Of a stretch of DNA of 64,000 nt, positions 10,038-20,529 are shown piece after piece (position 1 is the first letter of the stretch; every line of letters begins with the position of its first letter). The position numbers and the translations under genes were made by a program. Where the stretch lies: positions 23,088,142 through 23,152,141 of the forward strand of contig CM060121.1 in NCBI GenBank assembly GCA_030522415.1, read 5' to 3'. The notes beneath the pieces were generated by a model. The model saw only the letters and a list, made by a program, of their open reading frames with translations. It made no database searches and was not told where the DNA came from. Source of the stretch: Channallabes apus. Its lineage: Eukaryota; Chordata; Actinopteri; Siluriformes; Clariidae.

Positions 10038-10667
10038 CTACCGAACTAAAGTTTCTAATAAATCGCCTGTAGAAATTTGCAAACCCGTGAACACGTACTC
10101 CTCCATCGCTCTGGTCTCTTCCAGAGACAATGGATAAATGCGCGAATAAGGCGGTGCTTTCTCTGGCAGAAGATCTATCGCACAATCCCACGGACGATGG
10201 GGAGGAAGTCTCGCTGCTGCCCTAACACTAAACACATCTCTAAAGTCCGCATACTCTGGAGGCACACTAACTGACACTTTATCACTCGGACTTTCAATGG
10301 TGGTGGTTTGGACCGCCAATTCTAGCGGTTTGCATGTTTTGGCGCATCGCTGGGACCACGAGAGGATGCGAGATTTCGCCCAATCAAAATTAGGATTATG
10401 AAAACTGAGCCAGGGCAAGCCCAGTACGACGGAATGGTCAGCCTGAGGGAGCACAAATTTTTTTATCTCCTTAGAGTGACTGGGGAATGTTAACCTGAGG
10501 GGCGCAGAGATAGATTCAAGTGGCGACTGTTTTAGGGGATGGCCATCCAGAGCTTTAACAGATATCGGGTGTGGAAGCTTCGACACGGGAGCTCGCAGCG
10601 CAGAAAGGACAGATGCTGAGATGAGGTTGCCAGCCGACCCAGAATCTATTAAAGGAAAAACAGACAA
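10038..10667 (-). pseudogene. Ty3/gypsy protease and start of reverse transcriptase (element 1)
   Basis: The frame shows the retropepsin site LIDSGSAGNLIS, the flap-side region VVLGLPWLSFHNP, and then the linker into reverse transcriptase ([20 protein letters not shown]). After EEYV the frame jumps directly to integrase N-terminal-like residues (GDLLETLVR), so reverse transcriptase and RNase H, normally more than a kilobase, are missing. The element is therefore dead for replication. Confidence 0.85.
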
Positions 10668-10772
10668 GGTATTGTTATTAAATGAAAGTGAAGCTGGTAC
10701 ACAAAAAGATGAATGTGTGCAGGGTGGTGTGAGGAGAGTTACTTTCAGCAGGGGGCAGGAGCTGATTTTGTG

Positions 10773-11663
10773 TCAATCCCCCCCACAGTACAAGCACAAT
10801 CCTGCCGTCATGCGTCGGGCTCGCTCTGCGGTGGACAGGTGTGAGGTGCTCACATTCATCGCCTCTGTCGTAGACCCTCCGCGGTCCAGTGATGGCAGCT
10901 GCTGGAGATCCATCTTGTGGCTTGTGTCTGATCGTTTAGCTGATCGAAGCGGGGGACGCCGCTGCTGACTCCGCAGATGTTGGTCGAGATTGATGGCTAG
11001 GGCGATGCATTCCTCTAGCGAGAACTCAGCATCTCGGCACGCCAGCTCCAGATGGATCTCGGAGTTGAGCCCGTCGTGAAATCTAGCCAACAAGCTCTTC
11101 TCGCACCACCCGCTTTCGGCGGCGAGAATTTGGAATCTGACAGCATACTCGGAGACTGGAGTATTTCCCTGCCGGATCCTCAGCAACTGCTGCTCTCCTG
11201 TCTTTCCTTGGTCAGGATGGTCAAACACGGCGCGGAGGGCCTCGATGAAGCGATGATATCGGGCTGTGGTGGCTCCTCCGGCACTCCATACTGCTGTGGC
11301 CCAGTCCAGAGCACGTCCAGTGAGGTGTTGCGTTATGAAGCTCACCTTTTGTGGCTCCGTCATGTTCGGAAAGTCCGTGAGGTATAACTCACAGGCGAGC
11401 AAAAAACGTCGACAGCCCTCAGGATCCCCCCTATATCTTTCAGGAGGTGTCGGACGAGGAGCTGATGGCGTGACAGGTGATGGTGGAGCTGCCGGAGGTA
11501 GCCGAGACATGGCTAACTGGCTGACACTGCAAGCCAGGTCATGTACCGCTCGAGCAAAGCTCCCGATCTCCTGCTGCTGGTCCCTTAGGTAGCTGTGCAG
11601 CCTGGCATTTTCGTCGGGCGGGGGAACCCCTGCTGCGTCCTGGAAGGTCAGTTCATCTGTCAT
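10773..11663 (-). pseudogene. Ty3/gypsy gag (element 1)
   Basis: The likely start ATG is at 11,661-11,663 (MTDELTFQ). The frame encodes about 297 residues: a short coil region, a Pro-rich linker, a capsid region with PERYRGDPEGCRRFLLACEL and GRALDWATAVW, and the beginning of a CCHC zinc knuckle (LCLYCGG). The knuckle is broken by a frameshift at a run of G (C on the plus strand) around 10,776-10,783. The capsid motifs are of the sushi-like type related to domesticated vertebrate RTL/PEG10 genes, but this copy is transposon-like. Sequence upstream of the ATG is Tc1-like, not LTR. Confidence 0.8.
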
Positions 11664-11693
11664 GATGTGTGTCCAAACTTTTGACTGGTAGTG
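11664..11693 (-). mobile_element. Tc1-type terminal inverted repeat next to gypsy gag
   Basis: On the minus strand this reads TACACTACCAGTCAAAAGTT followed by TGGACACAC, the typical terminus of a teleost Tc1-like family. It abuts the gag start codon of element 1 with about 3 bases between them. Confidence 0.75.
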
Positions 11694-11699
11694 TATACT

Positions 11700-12252
11700 A
11701 TACATATACGAGAGAAACAGGGTCAAATTACTTGCTCTAGACACACTACTCTGTGAGAGGAGTTACAGCATCTAGAAACAGAGGTCAGATTTAACAACCT
11801 GCTAATATGAATCTTCTCAAAACATACTAGTGATCCCAGTGCCATCCACACTCATACAAATACAGTAGGGTACATCACATATGAAACCCTATTCACCCTC
11901 CTGACTACTCGGATGTCTTCATGAAATCACATTATGATGCAGTACTGTAAAGAGGAATCTTTCCCCGGTCTTCTGTCTCGCCTCATGCAAATCAGACCTT
12001 CTCGTACGCTTTATGGAGTTATCTGTGTAACAGCTTATGACTTCAATCGGAGCTCAGAGTGCTGGTGATAGGCTGCTATAACTTTCTTCAGTTGCGCTGA
12101 GGTTATATTTAATACTCTCTGTCAGGGCTACATTTAGGGTCCCTCGTTCTTGCTAGCCTGGTTAACTATTACTCATTATGCTGTCCAAGTTAGCTACCAG
12201 GTATTAATTTTTCCTCAGTGCAGCACTCGTCTGTCAGACTTGTCTGTCTAAC
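11700..12252. other. Unique-looking intergenic DNA
   Basis: No gene, repeat or regulatory element could be supported. Confidence 0.5.
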
Positions 12253-13335
12253 CAGATGTGGTGGCTAACTAAGTACTTTTACTTCATTACTATATTCATC
12301 AAGTACTTTACTTGAGTAGTTTTATTAATGGGTACTTTTTACTTTAACTCCATTACATCCTACAACAAATATCTGTAATTTCTACTTCACTACCAGTGTT
12401 GGGGAAGTTACTTAAAAAAGTAATCTACTACAAACTACTAATTACTATGTTAAAATAGTAATTTAATTACAATGCTACATGTAAAAAGTAATCAGATTAC
12501 TGATTACGTTACTTTCAAGTTACTTTGAAAACAGCGTGCGCCTATGGTGGGCGTCGCCTCAACCTGTTGTTGCTTCTCGATCACTCTCTAGGCTCCCTAG
12601 GTAGGCGTCCCCTGCCCATGTGTGCCAATGGACCCATTTTTGCCCTTCCACGATTCTTTAACCTTTCCACATTTATTTAAATAAAATGACCCCTTTTCCC
12701 GCAAGACCGCGCCTCATGTCCGTGTGTCTGTGCTGCTGCCCATGCAAAAGAGCGAAGCCGTTACAACATCAAATGTAAAACTACAAAGCTCTCCGACGAT
12801 TGATTAAAGTGCTCTTTTATGTGATTTTTAAATGCATTTTGATTCATTTGTAAACACTACATTTGTAACGCTAGTAACGTAATGTTATTGACACTGTAAT
12901 CAAATTACATGCATTTAAAATGTAATGCGTTTCATTACTGCGTCATCAGGAAAAGTAATTAGAGTTACACCAACTCTGTTCACTACATTTCCGCATGACG
13001 GTGTGTTACATTTTCAGAGTGCTGCATAGTATTAGATGTGGTAATATCGCCACCTGCTGACTATTACATATAATTCCGTAATTTGCCTTCCCTGGTTATA
13101 TACTGTAGCAGGTGTATGAAATCAGATGTGGAGATTGTTGAAAGCACGTCCACAGTTGGGAATCGTGCAAACACACTTTAAGGCTATTTTAAAATAAAAC
13201 CCACACAGTACTTTGGGTGAGTGCTTTAGTAATTTTGCTCAATTAGTGTTGTAAATAGAGGACTTCTACTTTTACTTAAACAGGGTATTTCTGTTTTTAC
13301 TCAAGTACAGGATTTGTGCACTTTGCCCACCTCTG
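12253..13335. mobile_element. Older hAT-like non-autonomous element (outer)
   Basis: The left end CAGATGTGGTGGCTAACTAA and the right end, which on the other strand reads CAGAGGTGGGCAAAGTGCAC, form imperfect terminal repeats. Both are followed inward by 'gtacttttacttc'/'gtacttgagtaaaaac' stretches typical of fish hAT MITEs. The flanking octamers (TGTCTAAC, TCAGCAAC) do not match well, so the borders are less certain. It contains the element at 12,394-12,978. Confidence 0.45.
12394..12978. mobile_element. hAT-type MITE with perfect 8-bp TSD (inner)
   Basis: Terminal inverted repeats are CAGTGTTGGGGAAGTTAC at the left and, on the other strand, CAGAGTTGGTGTAACTC at the right. The octamer TTCACTAC flanks both sides (12,386-12,393 and 12,979-12,986), the TSD length of hAT elements. 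It is 585 bp with no transposase frame, so it is non-autonomous. Confidence 0.9.
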
Positions 13336-14130
13336 TCAGCAACCCAGTTGCTGTCGCTGACCTGTGGTTAAGCTTTTCTGCCTCTCTCCCTTAACTGCTG
13401 TTAGCTTGTCTCTGCTAAAGATGCTTCTTCGGACAGAGAGAGTCACAGAGGTTCAAGGTGGTGTGTGGCATCCTGGTATAAGATTTAAGCAGATCAATCA
13501 GCTGGATCTGAAGATGGTTTATCTGGCCATGAAATACTTCTTATCAGTTCTGACAGATTTCCATGTGTAGGTCAATTCAGACACTGTTACCAGAGTAGCA
13601 CGAGCTTGAATTATGCTTTGTACACCCTGCATTGCACCACATTCTCTCTCGAGGAGACAAGGCCCTGGCCACCTTTAAGTGATGACTATAAACCTAAAAT
13701 CTGCTTCTTAGGTATTTGGGTTACCTACACCCCCAACCGACTGAAAAAAAAAATCACTGAAGGTAGTTCTTGGATAGTAACCTACAGTAATGTACCAGTA
13801 TAAGCATAAATTTAATGATGTAAACTGCAAAGCACTTAGGTAGTAAGGATACAACGGTGATCACATCTTACTGTAGGATGCAAACCTTAACTTTTAAAAG
13901 CAAATCTGTGCGTTGATGAGGCTAAGAAATTTGATTTAAAATCTAATCCATATAATTAAGACAATTAAGAGAAGTAAAAAGAAAATCATGCTTAGATTTC
14001 ACATAGACTGAACTAAACACAATGAAAGTGAGTGGATTAAATTAAGAACTGTATTTAAAATGTGATTTTGTTTAATTTTCAGAGGTAGATGCCTTTAATT
14101 TGCCATAAGTAATTCTTATATTGTCAGAAA
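13336..14130. other. No feature recognised
   Basis: Short open frames here have no domain, splice-site or composition support. Confidence 0.5.
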
Positions 14131-14134
14131 TGCA

Positions 14135-14610
14135 GTGACAGAAAACCACCTAGGTTTAGGGTTTCCCTTGTGCTACCAGAACAATTCTGGCGGCTTGGGA
14201 TGTGACTGCAGAGTCTACAGGGCCTCTGGGGTGTGCTTTGGTGTCTGGCACCAAGATGTTGGCAGTGGCTCCTTTGGGGGCTGTGGGTTATCAGGTGGGG
14301 CCTCCGTGTCTCAGACTTGTTTTCCGGTGCTAATATTGGGATCTGGGAAGTTTGGAGATCAGTGGGCTCGGGTTACTTTGTCTGCTGTGCGGTAGGCTGT
14401 GGTGCATTGGGTGTTCTGGTGCCTTTTTTCATAGCCAGCATTGACATTTTTTTGGTGATTTGTGTTGCATTGGCCTTTCTGTTGGATCGAACCAGACGGG
14501 GCAGCCTTTGGTCACTATGGGCATGGGTGAGCCTTGGGTGCCCATGATTCTGTCACAAGTTTGCTGGTGTATAGTTGGTAATCAATGTTTTTTTAATTCA
14601 CCTGGTGGTA
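14135..14610 (-). pseudogene. Tc1-like transposase relic with internal deletion
   Basis: On the minus strand the region 14,470-14,560 reads HPRLTHAHSDQRLPRLVRSN, an N-terminal helix-turn-helix segment of a Tc1-like family, and 14,225-14,300 resembles the C-terminal SWCQ...P..TF region of the same family. The intervening catalytic DDE domain is mostly missing and stops are frequent. It is a dead fragment. Confidence 0.6.
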
Positions 14611-14656
14611 ACGTGAATGTTACGGCTGATTACTGTATCATGTTATAGATTAAAGT

Positions 14657-14704
14657 GGCAACATGGCGGCCTAGTGATTAGCACTCTGTCATGCACACTC
14701 AATC
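14657..14704 (+). mobile_element. SINE, 5' part, interrupted by gypsy element 2
   Basis: GGCGGCCTAGTGATTAGCAC matches the SINE head. The rest of the same SINE resumes at 19,275 on the far side of the gypsy element. Confidence 0.7.
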
Positions 14705-14753
14705 TGCGCCTGGCACTAGGACCCGGAAGTAAGGCGGGCGCCAAACCAGGAAG

Positions 14754-14760
14754 TATAAAA
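14754..14760 (+). promoter_or_regulatory. TATA box of the LTR promoter
   Basis: TATAAAA lies about 31 bases upstream of 14,785. That spacing places the RNA 5' end at or near the primer-like sequence GCTCAGTCATT. Confidence 0.75.
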
Positions 14761-14784
14761 GAGGTAAACAAACGTTGGCTTACT

Positions 14785-14795
14785 GCTCAGTCATT
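14785..14795 (+). promoter_or_regulatory. Predicted RNA 5' end acting as self-primer
   Basis: GCTCAGTCATT is the exact reverse complement of AATGACTGAGC at 15,072-15,082. Flanking bases do not extend the pairing, so the complementarity is exactly 11 nt, as in Tf1-type self-priming. Confidence 0.7.
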
Positions 14796-15071
14796 GAGTT
14801 TCGGCCCATGTCGGTTACGGTTGTCATCCTTCGAATCTGTGAGTACTCACCATTCTTGGGTTTTTACTTTCTGATCTTGAGTGTGTATTTCTAGGACGAG
14901 GGTTAAATTTGTGTTTTTCCCTTGCTCCCCTTTTGTGAGAGTCCTTAGACTAAATCGCGTGGTTATCCTATCCACTCAGTAATCCCCGCGTTTGGGTTCA
15001 CCATCCACGCTACATTGGGCTAACCGCTAAAGCTACGTCTTCTGGTCACCGAGGTTAGTTCAATCTGACAG

Positions 15072-15082
15072 AATGACTGAGC
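15072..15082 (+). other. Primer-binding site for self-priming (PBS)
   Basis: AATGACTGAGC begins two bases after the LTR end and pairs with the predicted transcript 5' end. It occupies the position where other gypsy elements have a tRNA primer site; no tRNA-type primer site is evident. The gag ATG (15,073-15,075) is inside it. Confidence 0.7.
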
Positions 15083-16116
15083 CCTCCGCGGTGAACCCAG
15101 CGGATCATGCGCACCTCTGCGAATTGGTGGATCAGCATGCCGAGCTAATCAACAAGCTAACCGGAGTGATCGCTACTCTGCGCCTGGGCCTCCAAGACGT
15201 CGCGGCCCTGTGCCGCGAGGTTGCGGAGCTCAGGCGGGAGAACGAGTATCTCCGTATCTGTTGCTAGCGCGGCTAGCGGGCCCCCCGTCGCGGCGGCCGC
15301 AGCGCCGCATCCCTCCCCCCCCCTCCTTCTGATGTTTTCTTATCATTACCAGAGAAATGGAATGGCACGGACGGGAAGTGCAGTGTGTTTCTAACAGTGC
15401 TCGATCTGGTGTTTGAGTTTAATTCCACCAAATACTCCACCGATCGGCTACGCATTGCTCTACTCATTTCGTTGCTCTCAGGGCAGGCAGCTGAGTGGGC
15501 CACGGCAGTTCTCCGGGCAGACACAGACACCGCCCACTCATATAACGAGTTCACCCACCAACTCAGATTAACTTTTGAACACCCTGCGGCCGAGGTGGAG
15601 ACCGACACAAAGCTCTATCACCTGCGGCAGGGAGGATCATCCGTGAGTCGCTACACCGCTGAATTTCGAACACTCGCCGTCCAGACCACCTGGGGAGATG
15701 CAGCACTCCGGACATCCTACTACGAGGGACTGGCTTCCAGGATAAAAGACGAACTAGCTGGGCGAGAGCTTCCTGCCACGTTGGAGGGTTTATTCCAACT
15801 CGCCCTCCGAATTGACCAACGCCTCATCTCTCGCCCGAGGCCAGCCCCTGGAACCCTGCCGCCAGCACCCACCTTCGACTTCACCCCCCCACGACCACCA
15901 AGTCCCGCTACCAACACCATCTATAGACATGTCGGTTCTCCACCTCCTGCCGTGGTTGACACGGGAGCCGGGGAACCCATGCAATTAGGGCGCGCATCCC
16001 TGACCGTTGCAGAACGAGAACGACGCTTCAGAGAGGGGCTCTGTGCCTATTGCGGTTCAGCGGAGCATCACAGAGCGATATGTCCACGTCGCCAGGGAAA
16101 CGCCCAAACCCGGTGA
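15073..16116 (+). pseudogene. Ty3/gypsy gag (element 2)
   Basis: The first 64 codons from the ATG at 15,073 encode a Leu-rich, coiled-coil-like N terminus ending at a stop at 15,265-15,267. After a GC-rich, damaged ~120 bp the capsid resumes (15,385-16,116) with LLSGQAAEWATAVL and RQGGSSVSRYTAEFRTLAV, then a CCHC knuckle CAYCGSAEHHRAIC near the end. Gag would form the particle and bind RNA. The stop and frame break in the GC-rich linker make it non-functional as it stands. Confidence 0.85.
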
Positions 16117-16690
16117 GTGATGGGAGCTGCTCACCGGGTCACCTCCACCTCTCCGCCACGACACCTAGTGTCTCTCGTCTCACGGTACAGGTATCCCTCC
16201 AGTTTGGCCACAAACGGGTCAGAAGTACTGCATTCATCGACTCCGGGCCGCAGGCAACTTCATTGACTCTTCCTATGCCAAAGAACTGGGGGTAAAGTTC
16301 GAAGCGTTATCCCAGCCTGTTCGAATTACATCAGTCGACGGTCGGCCCCTCTCCTCCACCCAGACTCAACCCATCACCCTCATCGTCGACCATCACCACG
16401 AACTGGTTCAGTTCCACCTCACCTCCGTCTCATCTCCACCTATCATACTCGGGCACCCGTGGCTTCTACAGCACGATCCATTAATCTCTTGGACCCAAAA
16501 CCGGATCTTACAATGGGGCCCGACCTGTTCCGAACTCTGCCTACGGGCTCCGGCTGGGACGTGCTCTAGGGCTGCAAGCGACGGGCCACTCACCTACCAC
16601 CTCATCGCCCTTATGACCTGGCAATAGATCTTCAGCCGGGTTCCATCCCTCCCCGCGGCCATCTCTACTCCTTATCCACCTCCGAGACGC
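16117..16690 (+). pseudogene. Ty3/gypsy protease (element 2)
   Basis: The retropepsin catalytic triplet is seen as AFIDSG near 16,232-16,249. A frameshift follows at once; the continuation in the next frames includes LGHPWLLQHDP (about 16,450). At least two frame breaks separate the protease from gag and reverse transcriptase. Confidence 0.75.
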
Positions 16691-16695
16691 GGGCG

Positions 16696-17880
16696 ATGGA
16701 GGAGTATGTGTCTTCTGCCCTACGTCATGGTACCACCCGACCCTCCTCATCACCCGCTGCCGCCGGGTTCTTCTTCGTGAAGAAAAAAGGTGGCGAACTA
16801 TGCCCATGTGTCGATTATCGGGGGCTCAATAACATCACGATTAAGAACCGACACCCTTTGCCTCTTACCAACTCTGCCCTGGACGCCCTCTCTGGCGCCA
16901 CCATTTTCACGAAGTTGGACCTCCGGAGCGCCTACAACTTGCTGCACATCAGAGAGGGCGATGAGTGGAAGACGGCCTTCATCACCCCCACAGGACACTA
17001 TGAAAGCCTTGTTATACCATTTGGACTTTGTAATGCACCAGCAGCCTTCCAACACTTCATAAATGATGTTCTCAGAGATATGCTCGACCGGTGGGTTTTC
17101 GTCTACCTACTGTAGACGATATCCTCATATATTCACATACCCTTACAGAACATGTCCAACATGTCAGAGCGGTACTGAAGAGATTAATCGCCCACCAAAT
17201 GTACTGTAAGTTGGAAAAGTGTGCTTTTCACGAGCACTCCACCACGTTCCTGGGTTTTGTCATCTCGCCCCAGGGTGTGGCCATGGACCCGCAGAAACTC
17301 GAAGTTGTGTGTCATTGGCCCCTACCCAAGACCCTCAAGCAACTTCAACGGTTTCTCGGGTTTGCGAACTTCTATCGTCGCTTTATCCGGGACTACAGTA
17401 CGGTTGCGGCCCCACTAACCGCTCTGACCAAACCCTCTTCTCATCACTTCCAACTCAACTCTACTGCCATCTCCGCTTTCCACGAACTCTGCCACCGATT
17501 CACCTCCGCACCCATTCTTCTTCATCCAGATGCCAACCAACCATTCGTTGTGGAGGTGGACGCCTCGGATGTGGGCGCTGGGGCCGTTCTATCCCAACGA
17601 GGTCCAGACCAGAAGCTACACCCTTGTAGCTTTTTCTCCAAAAAGTTTGATCCCACTCAGCAGTGATACGGGGTAGGGGACCGCGAGCTGCTGGCCATAA
17701 AGTGGGCATTGGAAGAATGGCGACACTGGCTCCAGGGCGCCAGAGAATCATTTATCGTCTGGACCGACCACCAAAACCTCATCACCATCCGAAATCTCAA
17801 ACAGTTGAACCCCAGACAGGCGTGGTTGGCTCTGTTCTTCGAACATTACAATTTCCATCTTTCCTACCGCTCCCCGGGCG
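16696..17880 (+). pseudogene. Ty3/gypsy reverse transcriptase and RNase H (element 2)
   Basis: The first segment, 16,696-17,115, has [31 protein letters not shown] and [12 protein letters not shown]. The second, 17,091-17,666, has [43 protein letters not shown], then RNase H ([27 protein letters not shown]). RNase H continues past a stop codon at 17,664-17,666 with [15 protein letters not shown] and WTDHQNLI. The catalytic YxDD site is interrupted: an apparent insertion of about five bases at 17,102-17,115 separates the Tyr codon from the VDD codons. This copy cannot make active enzyme. Confidence 0.85.
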
Positions 17881-19062
17881 GATCCCGCGCCTGTCCTACC
17901 ATCATCCAAAATCATCGCCCCACTCCATTGGGAACTGGAGACAAGGGTGCGCCAAGCGCAGGCTTCGGAGAACGAACCGGCATGCGTGCCACCTGGACGA
18001 CTCTACGTACCCAACGCAATGAGGAGCGAGGTCATCCAATGGGGACACTCCACCCCCATCTCTGGACACCAAGGTACACAATGCACCCTACACTTCATCC
18101 GACGTGCCTTCTGGTGGCCCTCCATGGTTAAGGAGATCGGTGAGTTTGTCCAGGCGTGCCCAGTGTGCGCCCGGGCTAAGAGCACCAACCGACCAACACC
18201 TGGGGAACTCCAACCGCTCCCTGTTCCCCGCCGGCCCTGGTCGCACATTGCCGTTGACTTCATCACGGGCCTGCCAGTCTCAGAAGATAAAGACACCATC
18301 CTAACCATCGTGGACCGTTTCTCCAAAGCTGTGCACTTGGTGGTCCTTTCCGGACTCCCGTCAGCTAAACAGACAGCCGAGCTGATATTAGAGCACGTAG
18401 TCCGTCTGGATGGGTTCCCCAAGGACATCGTCTCAGACAGAGGGCCCCAGTTCACTGCCCGGTTCTGGAAGGCCTTCTGCCGTCTGATCAACTCCACCTG
18501 CAGTCTCTCATCCGGTTACCACCCCCAAACTAATGGTCAGACGGAGCGGACCAACCAACAGCTGGAGCGCTACCTGAGATGTTTCGTGGCGGATCGTCAG
18601 CGCTCCTGGGCCCACCACCTCACCTGGGCTGAACTTTCTCACATCTTCACGTCTCCACCGCCACCAAGTTAAGCCCTTTTGAGGTGTGCTACGGTTTCCA
18701 ACCTCCAATGTTCGAACACCAAGAACCGGAGGTTGACGTACCCACCAGTTGGTCCGCAGGTGTCGACGGGTATGGCCTTGCCAACGCAGCCATATGACAA
18801 GCCAACACCCGTTACATCACCCAACACCGCCGTCGACCCCCACCGGGACGATTGTACCACGTAGGTGACAAAGTCTGGCTGTCTACACAGAATTTACATC
18901 TCCACACTGAATCCAAGAAACTCTCCCCCAGATTCATCGGCCCTTATCGCATCACCCACCGTATCAACCCTGTCACCTACCGGCTCCAGCTGCCTGCGGC
19001 GCTCCGGATCCACCCAGTATTCCATACCTCTCAACTCAAACCCTTCATCACATCACCCATGA
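17881..19062 (+). pseudogene. Ty3/gypsy integrase (element 2), chromodomain missing
   Basis: The HHCC region is seen with [20 protein letters not shown] and QACPVCARAK, and the core with [31 protein letters not shown] and SGYHPQTNGQTERTNQQL, so the three catalytic acidic residues are all present. A frameshift near 18,650 leads to FEVCYGFQPP, then a broken stretch, then [16 protein letters not shown] and [14 protein letters not shown]. The expected chromodomain is absent because the sequence passes directly into LTR sequence at 19,066. Confidence 0.85.
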
Positions 19063-19065
19063 TCC

Positions 19066-19274
19066 TTTTACTTTCTGATCTTGAGTGTGTATTTCTAGGA
19101 CGCGGGTTAAATTTGTGTTTTTCCCTTGCTCCCCTTTTGTGAGAGTCCTTAGACTAAATCGCGTGGTTATCCTATCCACTCGGTAATGCCCGCATTTGGG
19201 TTCACCATCCACGCTACATTGGGCTAACCGCTAAAGCTACGTCTTCTGGTCACAGAGATTAGTTCAATCTGACA
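19066..19274 (+). mobile_element. 3' LTR of gypsy element 2, lacking its U3/promoter part
   Basis: It aligns without gaps to 14,862-15,070, with about six substitutions in 209 bases by eye (about 3%). The first ~157 bases of the LTR, including the TATA box, are missing, and the junction is directly with integrase. SINE sequence resumes right after it. Confidence 0.85.
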
Positions 19275-19495
19275 CACTCACCTTGCACATCCAAGAATGG
19301 GTGTACGAATCTTGAATCTGGTCTACGTATGTGGAGTTTGAATGTTTATTTTCCTCCAGGTATTCTGGTTTTCTGTTCATCAAAGACATGTGCTGTGGGC
19401 TGACTGGCATTATAAAATAGCCTGTAGTGTGTGAGAAGGTTGCAAGAAGGTCAGAATCCTTAGCAAAAGTCTTACAGCGAAGATGACTAACCTGA
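19275..19495 (+). mobile_element. SINE, 3' part, displaced by gypsy element 2
   Basis: CACTCACCTTGCACATCC continues the SINE interrupted at 14,704. Further body motifs are ATGTGGAGTTTGAATG, 'cctccaggtattctggtttt' and TAGCCTGTAGTGTGTGA. Confidence 0.7.
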
Positions 19496-19532
19496 AGTCA
19501 TAAATGAACAGGTTGTAATTTCATATATTTCA

Positions 19533-19563
<31 letters not shown>

Positions 19564-20117
19564 ATATATGACATTTTGTAAATAAAAATAAATTTAATTT
19601 CATACTGTTTGTGTTAGACGCTAACACCTTCGCTGAACGCTGCATGCGAGCCAAATCGGCTCTGTTTCTGAATCATAGAAAATGACTGTGTGAGCCAACA
19701 TGGTGGCAAGTACAAATCTGGCACCTTTTTTCTGAATGAAAATAAGCTGCATTTTTTTTAGTTTTCTTTGTTATATCTACTGTACATCTGTTTTAATAGA
19801 AAAGCATTGAGTTTTGTAACAAAAAGTGACTGTTTAAGGCAGTAATCAGTCCAGCAGAATAATTAAAGCTACGCTCTGTTGGTTTATATACAGTAAGTTC
19901 CCTACATTTGAGTTATTGAATTATAATATGAATTTCCACAGGTTTGAATGGACTGCGAACCTACGGACATTCATAGATGCGAACAAACTGCAGAAGTTGC
20001 TCACAAGGATTGTACAAAAAAAAGATGCTGCAGTGCACCAGATACCAATATTTGCAATTATATACAATATTTTCAGTAAGTAAGTGAATGTATAAAATGT
20101 CTAAAGTCTGGTATATT
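19496..20117. other. AT-rich DNA without recognised genes
   Basis: Contains a short (TA)n/T run at 19,532-19,562. No repeat or exon assignment is possible. Confidence 0.5.
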
Positions 20118-20123
20118 GCGTGT

Positions 20124-20161
<38 letters not shown>
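20118..20161. repeat. (GT)n microsatellite
   Basis: A GT dinucleotide run with one interruption. Confidence 0.95.
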
Positions 20162-20163
<2 letters not shown>

Positions 20164-20529
20164 GGTGCGGGAGAAATGAGTCGGCCTCCTCGTTTTCAGT
20201 GAATCAGTCCGAAAGAACGATGATAGAAAATGGCTGTCCTGTAAGGCTTCCCCGATGGTCAATAATCCTAATTTTGGAAAATTCTTAACAAATTCTGTGA
20301 GTTCACAGTCCAATGCAGATCTGAGACACAACGCCCTCCATTCAAGTGCGCAGTAATCACCATGTACCGTCGTCCTTCCCCCGGCGTCTTTCCCTTTAAA
20401 CGTGGTCAGCTGACCCTGCTGTGTCATCGGGATTCCTCACGCTATTTGGAGGCACAGTCTCGCGAGAGCATAATGCGGAACCAATGCGGACTTCAGAGCG
20501 AATCTGACTTACGAACATGCTCCCGGAAC

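Larger units (their letters stand above)
14705..15070 (+). mobile_element. 5' LTR of Ty3/gypsy element 2
   Basis: The interval begins TG and ends CA. Its last 209 bases (14,862-15,070) recur at 19,066-19,274. It contains a TATA box and the predicted transcript start. The five bases before it (CAATC) match four of five bases after the distal copy (CACTC); an alternative left border at 14,701 gives an exact CACTC pair. Length about 366 bp. Confidence 0.75.

Noticed and set aside
10773..11663. Domesticated gag gene (RTL/PEG10-like)
   Set aside because: The frame breaks at the zinc knuckle, pol remnants follow and it is flanked by other transposon pieces; nothing suggests host recruitment.
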